In this document: piece after piece, positions 1-5,030 of the stretch
How the letters are laid out: each line of letters begins with the position of its first letter
Position numbering within the stretch: the stretch's first letter is position 1
Origin: Cyanobacteria bacterium UBA5018
GTDB lineage: Bacteria > Cyanobacteriota > Cyanobacteriia > PCC-6307 > Cyanobiaceae
Assembly: GCA_002396505.1 (NCBI GenBank)
Contig: DGYA01000111.1
Coordinates: 277-5,373 of the forward strand
Direction: 5' to 3'
DNA: 5,097 nt
Notes under the pieces: model-generated
Databases searched by the model: none
What the model saw: the letters and a program-made list of their open reading frames with translations, nothing else
What the model was told of the DNA's origin: nothing
Translations under genes and position numbers: made by a program

Positions 1-77
1 TGCCACCAGGGCGCCATGGCGTCCACCACGGCGGTGGCACAGGGGGTGGTGGCGTGGTGGTCGAGGTAGGTCTGCAT
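1..77 (-). CDS. Cysteine desulfurase (NifS/IscS family), N-terminal fragment
   Basis: Reading leftwards from the ATG at 77-75, the 25 visible codons give MQTYLDHHATTPC followed by ATAVVDAMAPWW. The YLDHHATTP block is the N-terminal signature of class V aminotransferase-fold, PLP-dependent cysteine desulfurases, which take sulfur from cysteine to supply Fe-S cluster assembly and tRNA thiolation in the cytoplasm. The gene continues off the left edge, so the PLP lysine and the active-site cysteine loop cannot be seen and the exact subclass (IscS, NifS or related) is open. The start is supported because the signature begins three residues after it; the only upstream help is a weak GGA. It diverges from the plus-strand genes across an unusual repeat-bearing intergenic region. 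Confidence 0.85.
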   Translation of the reverse strand, partial: MQTYLDHHATTPCATAVVDAMAPWW

Positions 78-85
78 GGTTCCAT

Positions 86-249
86 GCTGAATCGGCGGGG
101 TTGGATTCAGCTGAGTGGAATTCGGTAGAACTGAAGTTCGCCGCGCTTACTTTGGCTGCGCCGACTTCTGCAGCGCCGATTTCAGCCGAGTGGCCTTTGG
201 TCGCGTTGACTTTGACTGAGCCGAGTTTGACCGCGCTGAATAGGGTTGG
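86..249 (+). repeat. Degenerate 15-bp tandem array with pentapeptide-repeat periodicity
   Basis: From 100 to 249 the DNA divides cleanly into ten 15-nt units starting at 100, 115, 130 and so on to 235. The consensus is about GYYGAYTTYGRYCGM, and a further unit-like stretch begins at 86. Translated in the frame of position 100 the units give VGFS*, VEFGR, TEVRR, AYFGC, ADFCS, ADFSR, VAFGR, VDFD*, AEFDR and AE*. This is the A/V-D/E-F-x-x pattern of pentapeptide-repeat proteins, but it has stops at 112, 217 and 241 and no start codon. It is either a decayed piece of a pentapeptide-repeat gene or a minisatellite that resembles one. It occupies the divergent region between the cysteine desulfurase and the exported protein. 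Confidence 0.7.
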
Positions 250-388
250 GCTCGGCCACCCGCCGTTGGAGATTTTTTTGCCGCCTAGCCCTCTTAACCC
301 TTCAGCCCTGAGTCGTTTGGATTTCTCCTTGGCGTTCCATAGCCAGAGGGCTGATCGCCCCAGCCAGGCTCTGCACCGGGCCCCCGGT

Positions 389-901
389 TTGGGCCTGTCG
401 CTAGGCGCCTGGCGGTGGCTGCTGGCCGCCCTGCTGCTGGCGGGGCCCCTGGCCCCGGCCCGGGCGCAGGATGGCGGGCCGGGCAATCCCCAGGACGCGC
501 GGCCCAAGGGTTTGGTGTTGCTGCGCCAGCGCCAGGTGGCCGGTGGCATCCAGGCCCTGGGGATCTACGACATCCAGGCCGATCCCCAGCAGCCGGGCCT
601 CTGGCGGGTGAAGCTGTGGGACGAACTGCCCAACGCCCTGGTGGTGCGCGGCGAGTCGATTCGCTGCAGCCCGGCCGAACCGATGCGGGTAACCAGCGAT
701 GGCAGCCGCTTTTTCCTGCGGGCGCTCAATCCCGGCGGCCAGATCAACCCCTCCAACCGCCTCGATCACCTGGTGTGGTGGGCCACCTGCTTCCCCGAGC
801 AGGCCGGCAAGGATCCCGCCACCCTGGGGCCCCTGGCCCGCCGCCTGGGCTACAGCGGCAACCTGCAGGAATCGGAGCAGGTGTTGCCCCGCAGCCGCTG
901 A
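389..901 (+). CDS. Small exported protein of unknown function
   Basis: The reading frame encodes a clear Sec-type signal peptide: a short n-region with an Arg (WRW, residues 8-10), a hydrophobic core (LLAALLLAG, residues 11-19) and a PARA|Q cleavage site after residue 26. The mature part is about 144 residues. It contains tryptophan-rich blocks (GLWRVKLWDELP, then HLVWWATCFPE) and two cysteines (93 and 134) that could form a disulfide outside the cytoplasm. I do not recognise a family; it resembles the many small secreted proteins of picocyanobacteria. The frame is open back to a TTG at 101, but there is no ATG. The TTG at 389 is chosen because it sits directly before the signal peptide; TTG at 329 is an alternative. 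No convincing ribosome binding site precedes any of these, so the N-terminus is uncertain. Confidence 0.6.
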   Translation: MGLSLGAWRWLLAALLLAGPLAPARAQDGGPGNPQDARPKGLVLLRQRQVAGGIQALGIYDIQADPQQPGLWRVKLWDELPNALVVRGESIRCSPAEPMRVTSDGSRFFLRALNPGGQINPSNRLDHLVWWATCFPEQAGKDPATLGPLARRLGYSGNLQESEQVLPRSR

Positions 902-903
902 AC

Positions 904-926
904 CCCCTGGCCCCCTGGTCCCCTGG
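904..926. repeat. Short 8-bp tandem repeat, CCCCTGG three times
   Basis: CCCCTGG occurs at 904-910, 912-918 and 920-926, a period of 8, just after the stop codon of the exported-protein gene. It is probably replication slippage in GC-rich intergenic DNA. No terminator hairpin with a T-run is visible between this gene and the next one at 1061. Confidence 0.5.
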
Positions 927-1060
927 CATTGGCCGCTGGAAGCTGTCGCTGGTGGTGCCCCGCAGCGCTTGCCAACGGGCTTCTGGCTGCTGATTGAGGG
1001 CTGCTGGCTTAGGGCTCCTGTCGCTGGGAGGGGCTCGGCCGTGCTGCCTACAGTTGGGTG

Positions 1061-1900
1061 ATGAGCAGCGCACCTGGCGATTCGCTGGCCCCGGCCAGCC
1101 CAGCCCCCACTGCCGCCGGCCTGGCGGCCCCAACATCTGAGCATCCCTTGGCGGCAGATCAGGCCAGTGCTGATCTGTCCAGCGCCGCTGAGCTGGCGCC
1201 GCCCCAGCCCGGCCCCGTGCGCCTGCTGCTGGTGGACGACGAGCCGGGTCTGCGCACGGCCGTGAAGGCCTACCTGGAGGACGAGGGCATGGAGGTGACC
1301 ACCGCCAACGACGGCGAGGAGGGCTGGCAGGCGGCCCAGGCGCTGCTGCCAGATCTGGTGATCTCCGACGTGATGATGCCCCGCTGTGATGGCTACGGGC
1401 TGCTGGCCAAGCTGCGGGGCGATGAGCGGCTGGGGGGCACGCCGGTGATTTTTCTGACAGCCAAGGGGATGACTGCAGATCGGATCGCCGGCTTCCAGGC
1501 CGGCTGCGACGACTACATCCCCAAGCCCTTTGATCCAGACGAACTGGTGGCTCGGGTTCACAACGTGGTGCGGCGCCAGGAGCGGTTGCTGGCGGAGGCG
1601 GCCCGCTTTGCGGATGCCGACATCGGCCAGATGGCGCGGCAAATCACCGAGATCCGCTCGCTGCTGGCCAGCGGCGGCAGCAAGAAGCCCCCCACGGCCA
1701 GCGACCACAGCTTCACGCCGCGGGAGGCCAGCGTGCTGCAGCTGGTGGCGGAGGGATTGATGAATAAGGAGATCGCCCGGCGGCTGGAAACCTCCATTCG
1801 CAACGTGGAGAAGTACGTGAGCCGGCTGTTCATCAAAACCGGCACCGCCAGCCGCACCGAACTGGTGCGCTATGCACTGGAGCGCGGTTTGGTGGATTGA
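1061..1900 (+). CDS. Response regulator, receiver plus LuxR/NarL HTH (Ycf29/Rre1-like)
   Basis: A 279-residue two-component transcription factor. Residues 1-52 are an Ala/Pro/Ser-rich extension of low complexity. The receiver domain (about 53-170) has the acidic pair D59-D60 in LLLVDDEPGLR, the phosphoacceptor D103 in ISDVMMP, T133 and K155 in the PKPFDPDELVARV block. A linker follows, then a LuxR-type helix-turn-helix at about 218-279 (FTPREASVLQLVAEGLMNKE, then NVEKYVSRLFIKTG). The run TAKGMTADRIAGFQAGCDDY is, from memory, typical of plastid Ycf29 and cyanobacterial Rre1, a stress-responsive regulator partnered with the Hik2/Hik34 kinases in Synechocystis. Orthology is inferred, not tested, and no kinase gene is adjacent. 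The ATG at 1061 follows an in-frame GTG at 1058; a GGGAGGGG at 1026-1033 is too far upstream to serve either. A shorter form starting at GTG 1217, directly at the receiver, cannot be excluded. Confidence 0.9.
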   Translation: MSSAPGDSLAPASPAPTAAGLAAPTSEHPLAADQASADLSSAAELAPPQPGPVRLLLVDDEPGLRTAVKAYLEDEGMEVTTANDGEEGWQAAQALLPDLVISDVMMPRCDGYGLLAKLRGDERLGGTPVIFLTAKGMTADRIAGFQAGCDDYIPKPFDPDELVARVHNVVRRQERLLAEAARFADADIGQMARQITEIRSLLASGGSKKPPTASDHSFTPREASVLQLVAEGLMNKEIARRLETSIRNVEKYVSRLFIKTGTASRTELVRYALERGLVD

Positions 1901-1919
1901 AGCGGCCTGGTGGATTGAA
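1884..1919. repeat. 18-bp tandem duplication of the response-regulator 3' end
   Basis: Positions 1884-1901 and 1902-1919 match at 16 of 18 positions (GCGG, then TT or CC, then TGGTGGATTGAA). The period is a multiple of three, so the copy after the stop still reads SGLVD-stop in frame. The gene therefore carries a second in-frame TGA at 1916-1918. Confidence 0.85.
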
Positions 1920-1935
1920 ACGTTGAGCAGTTCTT

Positions 1936-1943
1936 GGGGAGGT
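1936..1943 (+). promoter_or_regulatory. Strong Shine-Dalgarno upstream of the pseudouridine synthase
   Basis: GGGGAGGT is almost fully complementary to the 16S 3' end. It overlaps the GTG at 1942, so that codon is a poor start. It lies 13 nt before the ATG at 1957, somewhat long but usable, which is why 1957 is preferred. Confidence 0.55.
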
Positions 1944-1956
1944 GATCGCGACGGCG

Positions 1957-3135
1957 ATGGTGATACCGGCGGCGATGGATAGCCCGGCCAACGCCGCCCC
2001 AGCTGATGGCGGGTCAGAGAGAGCGGGCGGGCGAGATGGCTGGCGAGAAGATGCCCCAGAGCCCTTGTCAGCAGGCGGGCCAGGGAGAGATGGCGGGCTA
2101 GAGGCTTGCCCAGAAGGCTGGTTACCGGCGGCTGTCAACCAGGGCTGGAGCTACCGAGACCGGGTGGAGCCCGCCTTGGCGGGCCTGCCGGCCAGTGTTT
2201 TTTATGCCGCCCGCCATCGCCATTCCGACCGGGCTTGCTGGCAGGCGCGCCTGGCGGCCGGCGAGATCTGGCGCAACGGCCAGCCGCTGTTGCTGGATGC
2301 GCCCCTGGCCAGTGGCGATCGGCTGGTGTGGCGGCGGCCCCCCTGGCTGGAGGGGCCCGTGCCGGCCGATTTCCAGGTTGTGTACGACGACGGCGACCTG
2401 CTGGTGATCGACAAACCCGCCGGCCTGCCGGTGCTGCCGGCGGGCGGCTGGTTGGAGCACACGCTGCTGCGGCTGCTGGAGCGGCGCCATCAGGGAGCCG
2501 GCGCCGCCATCCCCCGGCCGGTGCACCGGCTGGGGCGCTACACGAGTGGGTTGTTGGTGTGTGCCCGGCAACCCCAGACCCGGGCCTGGCTGAGCGCCAG
2601 CCTGCGGGAGAGCACGGCGGCGGGGCTGGCCGGTGTGGGCGAGGTGGGCGGCTGCCGCAAGCTCTACCGCGCCCTGGTGGTGCCGGGGGCGCTACCGCTG
2701 GTGCCGGGGGAAACGCTGCTAATAAATACCGCAATCGGTCGCCGCGAACATCTGCAGCTGGGCCAGATCTGGTGTGCCGCCGCTGGTTCCCAGCCCGGCG
2801 ACTTGGCCGCCAGCAGTAGCCTCACCCTGCTGGAATGCTCCCCCCAGGCAGACCTGGTGCAGGTGGCGATCGCCAGCGGCCGCCCCCATCAAATTCGCAT
2901 CCACTGCGCTGCTGTGGGAGCCCCTCTCTGGGGCGATCCCCTCTACGGGCCAGGCGGCCAGGCGGCACCAGCGGCCCGTCCCGGCGACGGCGGCTACCAA
3001 CTGCAGGCCTGGCGCCTGGAACTGCAACCCCCCAGCGGGGGGGCGCTGGTGCTGGAGGCGCCTCGGGCGTTGGGGTTGGGGGGTGGCGCCAGGGAGGATG
3101 ATGGTGTTGCTGGGCCAGGCGTCCGATCTGCTTGA
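1957..3135 (+). CDS. RluA-family RNA pseudouridine synthase, HRLGR variant
   Basis: The 392-residue product has a Gly/Ala/Asp-rich N-terminal stretch (about 1-60), then a small S4-like RNA-binding region (61-125, from NQGWSYRDRV to DRLVWRRPPW). The catalytic domain follows, with VIDKPAGLPVLP (150-161), PVHRLGRYTSGLLVCAR (about 188-204), CRKLYRALVVPG, then RPHQIRIH (309-316) and WGDPLYG (325-331). These motifs define RluA-type enzymes, which isomerise uridine to pseudouridine in rRNA or tRNA. In the canonical HRLDR motif the Asp is the catalytic nucleophile; here residue 193 is Gly (GGG at 2533-2535). From memory some cyanobacterial and plant homologues share HRLGR, so this may be a subfamily trait, not damage. 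The target RNA cannot be predicted. The gene begins 56 bp after the response regulator with no terminator between them, so co-transcription is possible. The N-terminal 60 residues are poorly conserved in appearance, so the true start could be later. Confidence 0.88.
   Translation: MVIPAAMDSPANAAPADGGSERAGGRDGWREDAPEPLSAGGPGRDGGLEACPEGWLPAAVNQGWSYRDRVEPALAGLPASVFYAARHRHSDRACWQARLAAGEIWRNGQPLLLDAPLASGDRLVWRRPPWLEGPVPADFQVVYDDGDLLVIDKPAGLPVLPAGGWLEHTLLRLLERRHQGAGAAIPRPVHRLGRYTSGLLVCARQPQTRAWLSASLRESTAAGLAGVGEVGGCRKLYRALVVPGALPLVPGETLLINTAIGRREHLQLGQIWCAAAGSQPGDLAASSSLTLLECSPQADLVQVAIASGRPHQIRIHCAAVGAPLWGDPLYGPGGQAAPAARPGDGGYQLQAWRLELQPPSGGALVLEAPRALGLGGGAREDDGVAGPGVRSA
2866..2873. repeat. HIP1 octamer GCGATCGC
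   Basis: A single copy of the highly iterated palindrome common in cyanobacterial chromosomes lies inside the pseudouridine synthase gene. One copy is weak support for the taxonomic assignment. Confidence 0.5.
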
Positions 3136-3146
3136 CCCGTCGGATT

Positions 3147-3152
3147 TATAAT
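3147..3152 (+). promoter_or_regulatory. Perfect -10 box TATAAT
   Basis: TATAAT sits in an AT-rich stretch right after the pseudouridine synthase stop and 35 bp upstream of the ATG at 3182, leaving room for a leader of roughly 20 nt. TTGACC at 3132-3137 resembles a -35 but is only 9 bp away, too close to pair with it. Nothing good lies 17 bp upstream, so the promoter call rests on the -10 alone. Confidence 0.45.
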
Positions 3153-3166
3153 TAACTCAAAATACG

Positions 3167-3172
3167 AGGGAG
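3167..3172 (+). promoter_or_regulatory. Ribosome binding site for the gene at 3182
   Basis: AGGGAG lies 9 nt before the ATG at 3182. It is a better start signal than most genes here have, and it fixes that start. Confidence 0.55.
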
Positions 3173-3181
3173 TGCTACGGA

Positions 3182-3496
3182 ATGACAGCATCACCCAAAA
3201 AAGACAGCTTTAGCCAAGTTTCTAGAGTTGTTGAGGCAGCGAAGAGGGCATCACCACGACCAAAAATTTCTTGGAGCACCAGAAGAGGTAGGAGAATAGC
3301 GCCAAGATTTTCCCCTGAAGCCATTTGGTTTATTCCTCGTGTCATATCTGAACAGGTACATATGCCAGAGGATGCAATGTCAAAGATGCTCGAATCTGGC
3401 AATCATTTTGTGCGAGCTTCAAATATTGAGACAGAAGGAAACGAACCTGTATATGCTCAGGGAGGACTATCAGAGGAGCGCCAACCCACTGTGTAG
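3182..3496 (+). CDS. Unrecognised 104-aa protein in the AT-rich segment
   Basis: I do not recognise this protein. The N-terminal half is basic (KK at 6-7, then RGRR in residues 30-40), with a central WFIPRVISEQVHMPEDAM segment that looks amphipathic and an acidic, Gly-containing tail. There is no signal peptide, membrane segment or known motif. Reality as a gene is supported by an ATG with a well-placed AGGGAG, a perfect TATAAT upstream and a terminator-like hairpin 35 bp after the stop. Codon use differs from the flanking genes: AGA, AGG, ATA and A/T-ending codons are common, where the neighbours strongly prefer G/C-ending ones. That fits recent acquisition. A TTG-started frame on the opposite strand (3175-3402) is also open, but it lacks these signals. 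Confidence 0.5.
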   Translation: MTASPKKDSFSQVSRVVEAAKRASPRPKISWSTRRGRRIAPRFSPEAIWFIPRVISEQVHMPEDAMSKMLESGNHFVRASNIETEGNEPVYAQGGLSEERQPTV

Positions 3497-3531
3497 AATA
3501 ACATCTATTCTGGTTAACAGAGTGGTGGGTT
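3483..3531. other. Nested inverted repeat overlapping the 3' end of the 104-aa gene
   Basis: AACCCAC (3483-3489) pairs with GTGGGTT (3525-3531), and within it AGAATA (3495-3500) pairs with TATTCT (3506-3511) around a 5-nt loop. The stop codon lies inside. It is too short, and lacks the proper core boxes, to call an integron attC; it could act with the next hairpin as a 3' end structure. Confidence 0.4.
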
Positions 3532-3563
3532 AGCGAGTAGCATCTGGCCTACTCGCTATTTCT
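3531..3563 (+). terminator. Terminator-like hairpin after the 104-aa gene
   Basis: TAGCGAGTAG (3531-3540) and CTACTCGCTA (3549-3558) form a perfect 10-bp stem with an 8-nt loop, followed by TTTCTC. The U-tract is short and the stem only moderately GC-rich, so termination is likely weak. The opposite strand has no U-run after the stem, so it points to plus-strand transcripts. Confidence 0.55.
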
Positions 3564-3848
3564 CAGTCTACGGCATGGGGAGCGGGAGGTGGCCTCTTTG
3601 CTGGTATCTTCCCATTGATAGAAGAGAGACGAATCCCCCAAAGTGAGCGTGTGACAAAGGATCGTCTTTGGTTCTTTGGTTCTTTGTTTCGCTTGTCCTT
3701 CTGCCATCTGTTGCTGCGTTTATCGCTGTGCTAGACCATTGTAAATGCAGCGAAATTGATGCTGCGACTTCGGTTTTGTTGGCTTTGCGGCTACTTGTCT
3801 GCTGCAAAAATGGGGGAGTGACAGCTTCAACCTTTAGATCAAGATCAA
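3564..3848. other. AT-rich stretch with no convincing gene
   Basis: No frame here has both a good start signal and a protein-like product. An octamer TTTGGTTC is tandemly repeated at 3667-3682 with a partial third copy. A TTG-started hydrophobic frame (3668-3895) has AAAGGA 6 nt upstream but overlaps the better candidate at 3849. The segment may be decayed cassette or intergenic DNA. Confidence 0.4.
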
Positions 3849-3995
3849 ATGTCTTGCCACCGTGGTCGCCATTTGAATCTAGATGCCAAACATAGCTATT
3901 TGCCAGGGCCGCATTTTGTAAGCGCAGTAATTGGAATTGCGTTGGGTTGGGAACAATTCCAAGCGATGGTTAAAGGTTGGCTCGATGCCTTCTAA
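3849..3995 (+). CDS. Small 48-aa ORF ending inside the attC-like site
   Basis: The ATG-started frame encodes 48 residues. The first half is His/Arg-rich and the second half protein-like (FVSAVIGIALGWEQFQAMVK, then GWLDAF). An in-frame TGA at 3819 limits any extension. There is no Shine-Dalgarno sequence, so it could be the intact 3' end of an older, longer gene instead of a complete one. The main interest is its end: the TAA at 3993-3995 falls inside the TCTAAC left box of the attC-like element, which is how integron cassette genes commonly end. Function is unknown; cassette genes are very often unrecognised. Confidence 0.35.
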   Translation: MSCHRGRHLNLDAKHSYLPGPHFVSAVIGIALGWEQFQAMVKGWLDAF

Positions 3996-4081
3996 CAAGC
4001 CCCTCGAGTGGACAGACCACTTATATACTCTCTGCTCCGCCAGCCTGGGCAAATTGCCTGCCACTAATGGGAAGCGTTGGA
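3991..4081 (+). mobile_element. Putative integron attC recombination site
   Basis: The left box TCTAAC (3991-3996) pairs with the right box GTTGGA (4076-4081), with one T-G wobble. The right core GTTGGAC fits the attC consensus GTTRRRY; the left TTCTAAC fits RYYYAAC except for its first base. Inside, CCC (4001-4003) pairs with GGG (4069-4071). AGTGG (4007-4011) plus CAG (4013-4015) then pair with CTG plus CCACT (4058-4065), leaving A4012 as a single extrahelical base. R boxes, unpaired spacers, inner L-like stems with an extrahelical base and a variable centre of about 42 nt is the known attC fold. The overall size, about 91 bp, is within the attC range. Orientation matches a plus-strand cassette ending at 3995. 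No integrase gene or second clear attC is visible, so it may be a relic or part of an integrase-less cluster. Confidence 0.55.
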
Positions 4082-4085
4082 CCAA

Positions 4086-4098
4086 GCCGCTACGCGGC
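4086..4098. repeat. Compact palindrome GCCGC-TAC-GCGGC
   Basis: A perfect 5-bp stem with a 3-nt loop lies directly after the attC-like right box. It is nested in a wider inverted repeat in which GTTGGA (4076-4081) pairs with TTCAAC (4102-4107). The right box could therefore alternate between the attC stem and this hairpin. Confidence 0.4.
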
Positions 4099-4107
4099 AG
4101 ATTCAAC

Positions 4108-4501
4108 AGCCTCAGGATGTTCCCATGGCTTCACTGTATGCTATCTCGATACCATCATAGGTGCAGTGTGCAGCTTGGCATCGCGATCAGCTCAATACCA
4201 ACTACACTCCTAGGGAGGCAATGAGAGTCGTGGGGCAAGTACTTGTACTTACCAGTCAGGCCAATCATAAAGGAAACCTGAAAAACGGGCGCACCTATCT
4301 GCAGTAGGTCCAGCCCCTCAGCCTCCCAGAGCACCAGTAGCTGGAGCCTTCTGGATCGCCTGGCTCTGCCGCAGCTTGGATTTGGAAGCTGTGATCCGGG
4401 CAAGGGCGAGGTTGCCGGTGGAGCTGAGCGAGGCGGAGGTGAACACCAGGGCTCCTGCCCGCCGTCGCCGCCCTGACGAAATACCACGGGCAGCTGGGAA
4501 C
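4108..4501. other. Gene-poor region spanning the return to high GC
   Basis: The first part, up to about 4300, is AT-rich and has no supported gene. A 28-codon frame from the ATG at 4221 has GGGAGG only 2 nt before it, too close to be convincing. Around 4293-4309 there is a small inverted repeat, ACCTA with TAGGT around CTGCAG. From about 4310 the DNA is GC-rich, and a plus-strand frame (4271-4513) is open without a start codon. Its later part reads like protein (LDLEAVIRARARLPVELSEA) and may be a remnant of a lost gene. It converges on and overlaps the stop of the minus-strand gene at 4502. Confidence 0.35.
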
Positions 4502-5002
4502 TCAGGGCTTTGAAGGAGATGACAGCGGCGATCCAGGCTGCGGACGGGGCCGATCGAGCTGGTCAGCGGGGGCCACGGTGGCCCGTCTTGTGCGCTGCTC
4601 GAAGAGGCAGAGTTCGCGGCCCGTCTGGCCCTGCATGGGGGTATGGGGGTAGCGGCCAGCGATCATGATCGCGGAGATCAACATGGTGATGCCGGAAGAG
4701 GAGCCATCGGCCACCGGCACGTCGATCCGCTCCCCCAACGCCCGGGTCTGGAGCAGGCGACTCGCCTTCAGGCAGGCCCTGCGCACCTCACCGTCATAGG
4801 CCCGCCAGGCGTCAGGGCTGGAGGCCTTGGCCCGTGGCGCCCCCATCCCCAACAGCAAAACCACGCTCCCCACTGCCGCCAGGCCAGCGGCCAGGCGCCT
4901 GCGGGGCTCCGGCCGCCAGGGGGATATTCGTCGCGGGGCAGACCACAGCGGGCTGGAAGAAGAGCCGTGAGTGAGTAGGCGGGAAAGGCCAATCGTCGGC
5001 AT
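4502..5002 (-). CDS. Small exported two-cysteine protein of unknown function
   Basis: Starting from the ATG at 5002-5000 the product has 166 residues. A basic n-region (RRR, 34-36), a hydrophobic core (about 37-54, including VVLLLGMG) and an AKA|S site after residue 60 form a signal peptide with an unusually long leader. The mature part has WRAYDGEVRRACLKASRLLQ, then ERIDVPVADG, then GRYPHTPMQGQTGRELCLFE, with cysteines at 77 and 132 that could pair outside the cytoplasm. From memory, similar small secreted proteins with a C-x-A-S segment and an LCLF segment occur in other cyanobacteria, without assigned function. The in-frame TTG at 5056 would extend it by 18 residues but would overlap the upstream gene's end. 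There is no clear Shine-Dalgarno sequence. It follows the partial gene at 5031 by 28 bp on the same strand, so the two are probably co-transcribed. Confidence 0.65.
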   Translation of the reverse strand: MPTIGLSRLLTHGSSSSPLWSAPRRISPWRPEPRRRLAAGLAAVGSVVLLLGMGAPRAKASSPDAWRAYDGEVRRACLKASRLLQTRALGERIDVPVADGSSSGITMLISAIMIAGRYPHTPMQGQTGRELCLFEQRTRRATVAPADQLDRPRPQPGSPLSSPSKP

Positions 5003-5017
5003 CGGCGCGCTGGCTGA

Positions 5018-5027
5018 ATCACGTGAT
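5018..5027. promoter_or_regulatory. Perfect 10-bp palindrome ATCACGTGAT
   Basis: An uninterrupted palindrome lies in the 28-bp gap between two minus-strand genes. It could be a binding site for a dimeric regulator or chance; no promoter elements accompany it. Confidence 0.3.
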
Positions 5028-5030
5028 GTC

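Noticed and set aside
86..249. CRISPR array
   Set aside because: Units are only 15 bp, contiguous and degenerate, with no spacers.
401..1708. A 435-codon minus-strand open frame across the exported protein and the response regulator
   Set aside because: It is an antisense shadow of GC-rich codons. Its product is His/Gln/Gly/Ala-rich without domains, while the plus strand encodes a clear receiver-HTH protein.
1942..1944. GTG as start of the pseudouridine synthase
   Set aside because: The Shine-Dalgarno sequence overlaps this codon; the ATG at 1957 is better spaced.
3132..3137. TTGACC as the -35 of the TATAAT promoter
   Set aside because: The spacing to the -10 is 9 bp; about 17 bp would be needed.
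3175..3402. Minus-strand 75-aa frame opposite the 104-aa gene
   Set aside because: It needs a TTG start without a ribosome binding site, while the plus frame has an ATG, an AGGGAG, a -10 box and a following hairpin.
3483..3531. Nested inverted repeat as a second attC
   Set aside because: At 49 bp it is too short, and neither end fits RYYYAAC or GTTRRRY.
3668..3895. TTG-started 75-aa hydrophobic plus-strand frame
   Set aside because: AAAGGA is well placed upstream, but the C-terminal half looks random and it overlaps the 3849 ORF in another frame.
3934..3940. GTTGGGT, a second match to the attC core consensus
   Set aside because: No paired left box or inner stems occur upstream, and it lies within the 3849 ORF.
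3931..4224. 97-aa plus-strand frame reading through the attC-like site
   Set aside because: About half of it is the recombination-site structure translated by chance. Such read-through products are common at attC sites and are not evidence of a gene.
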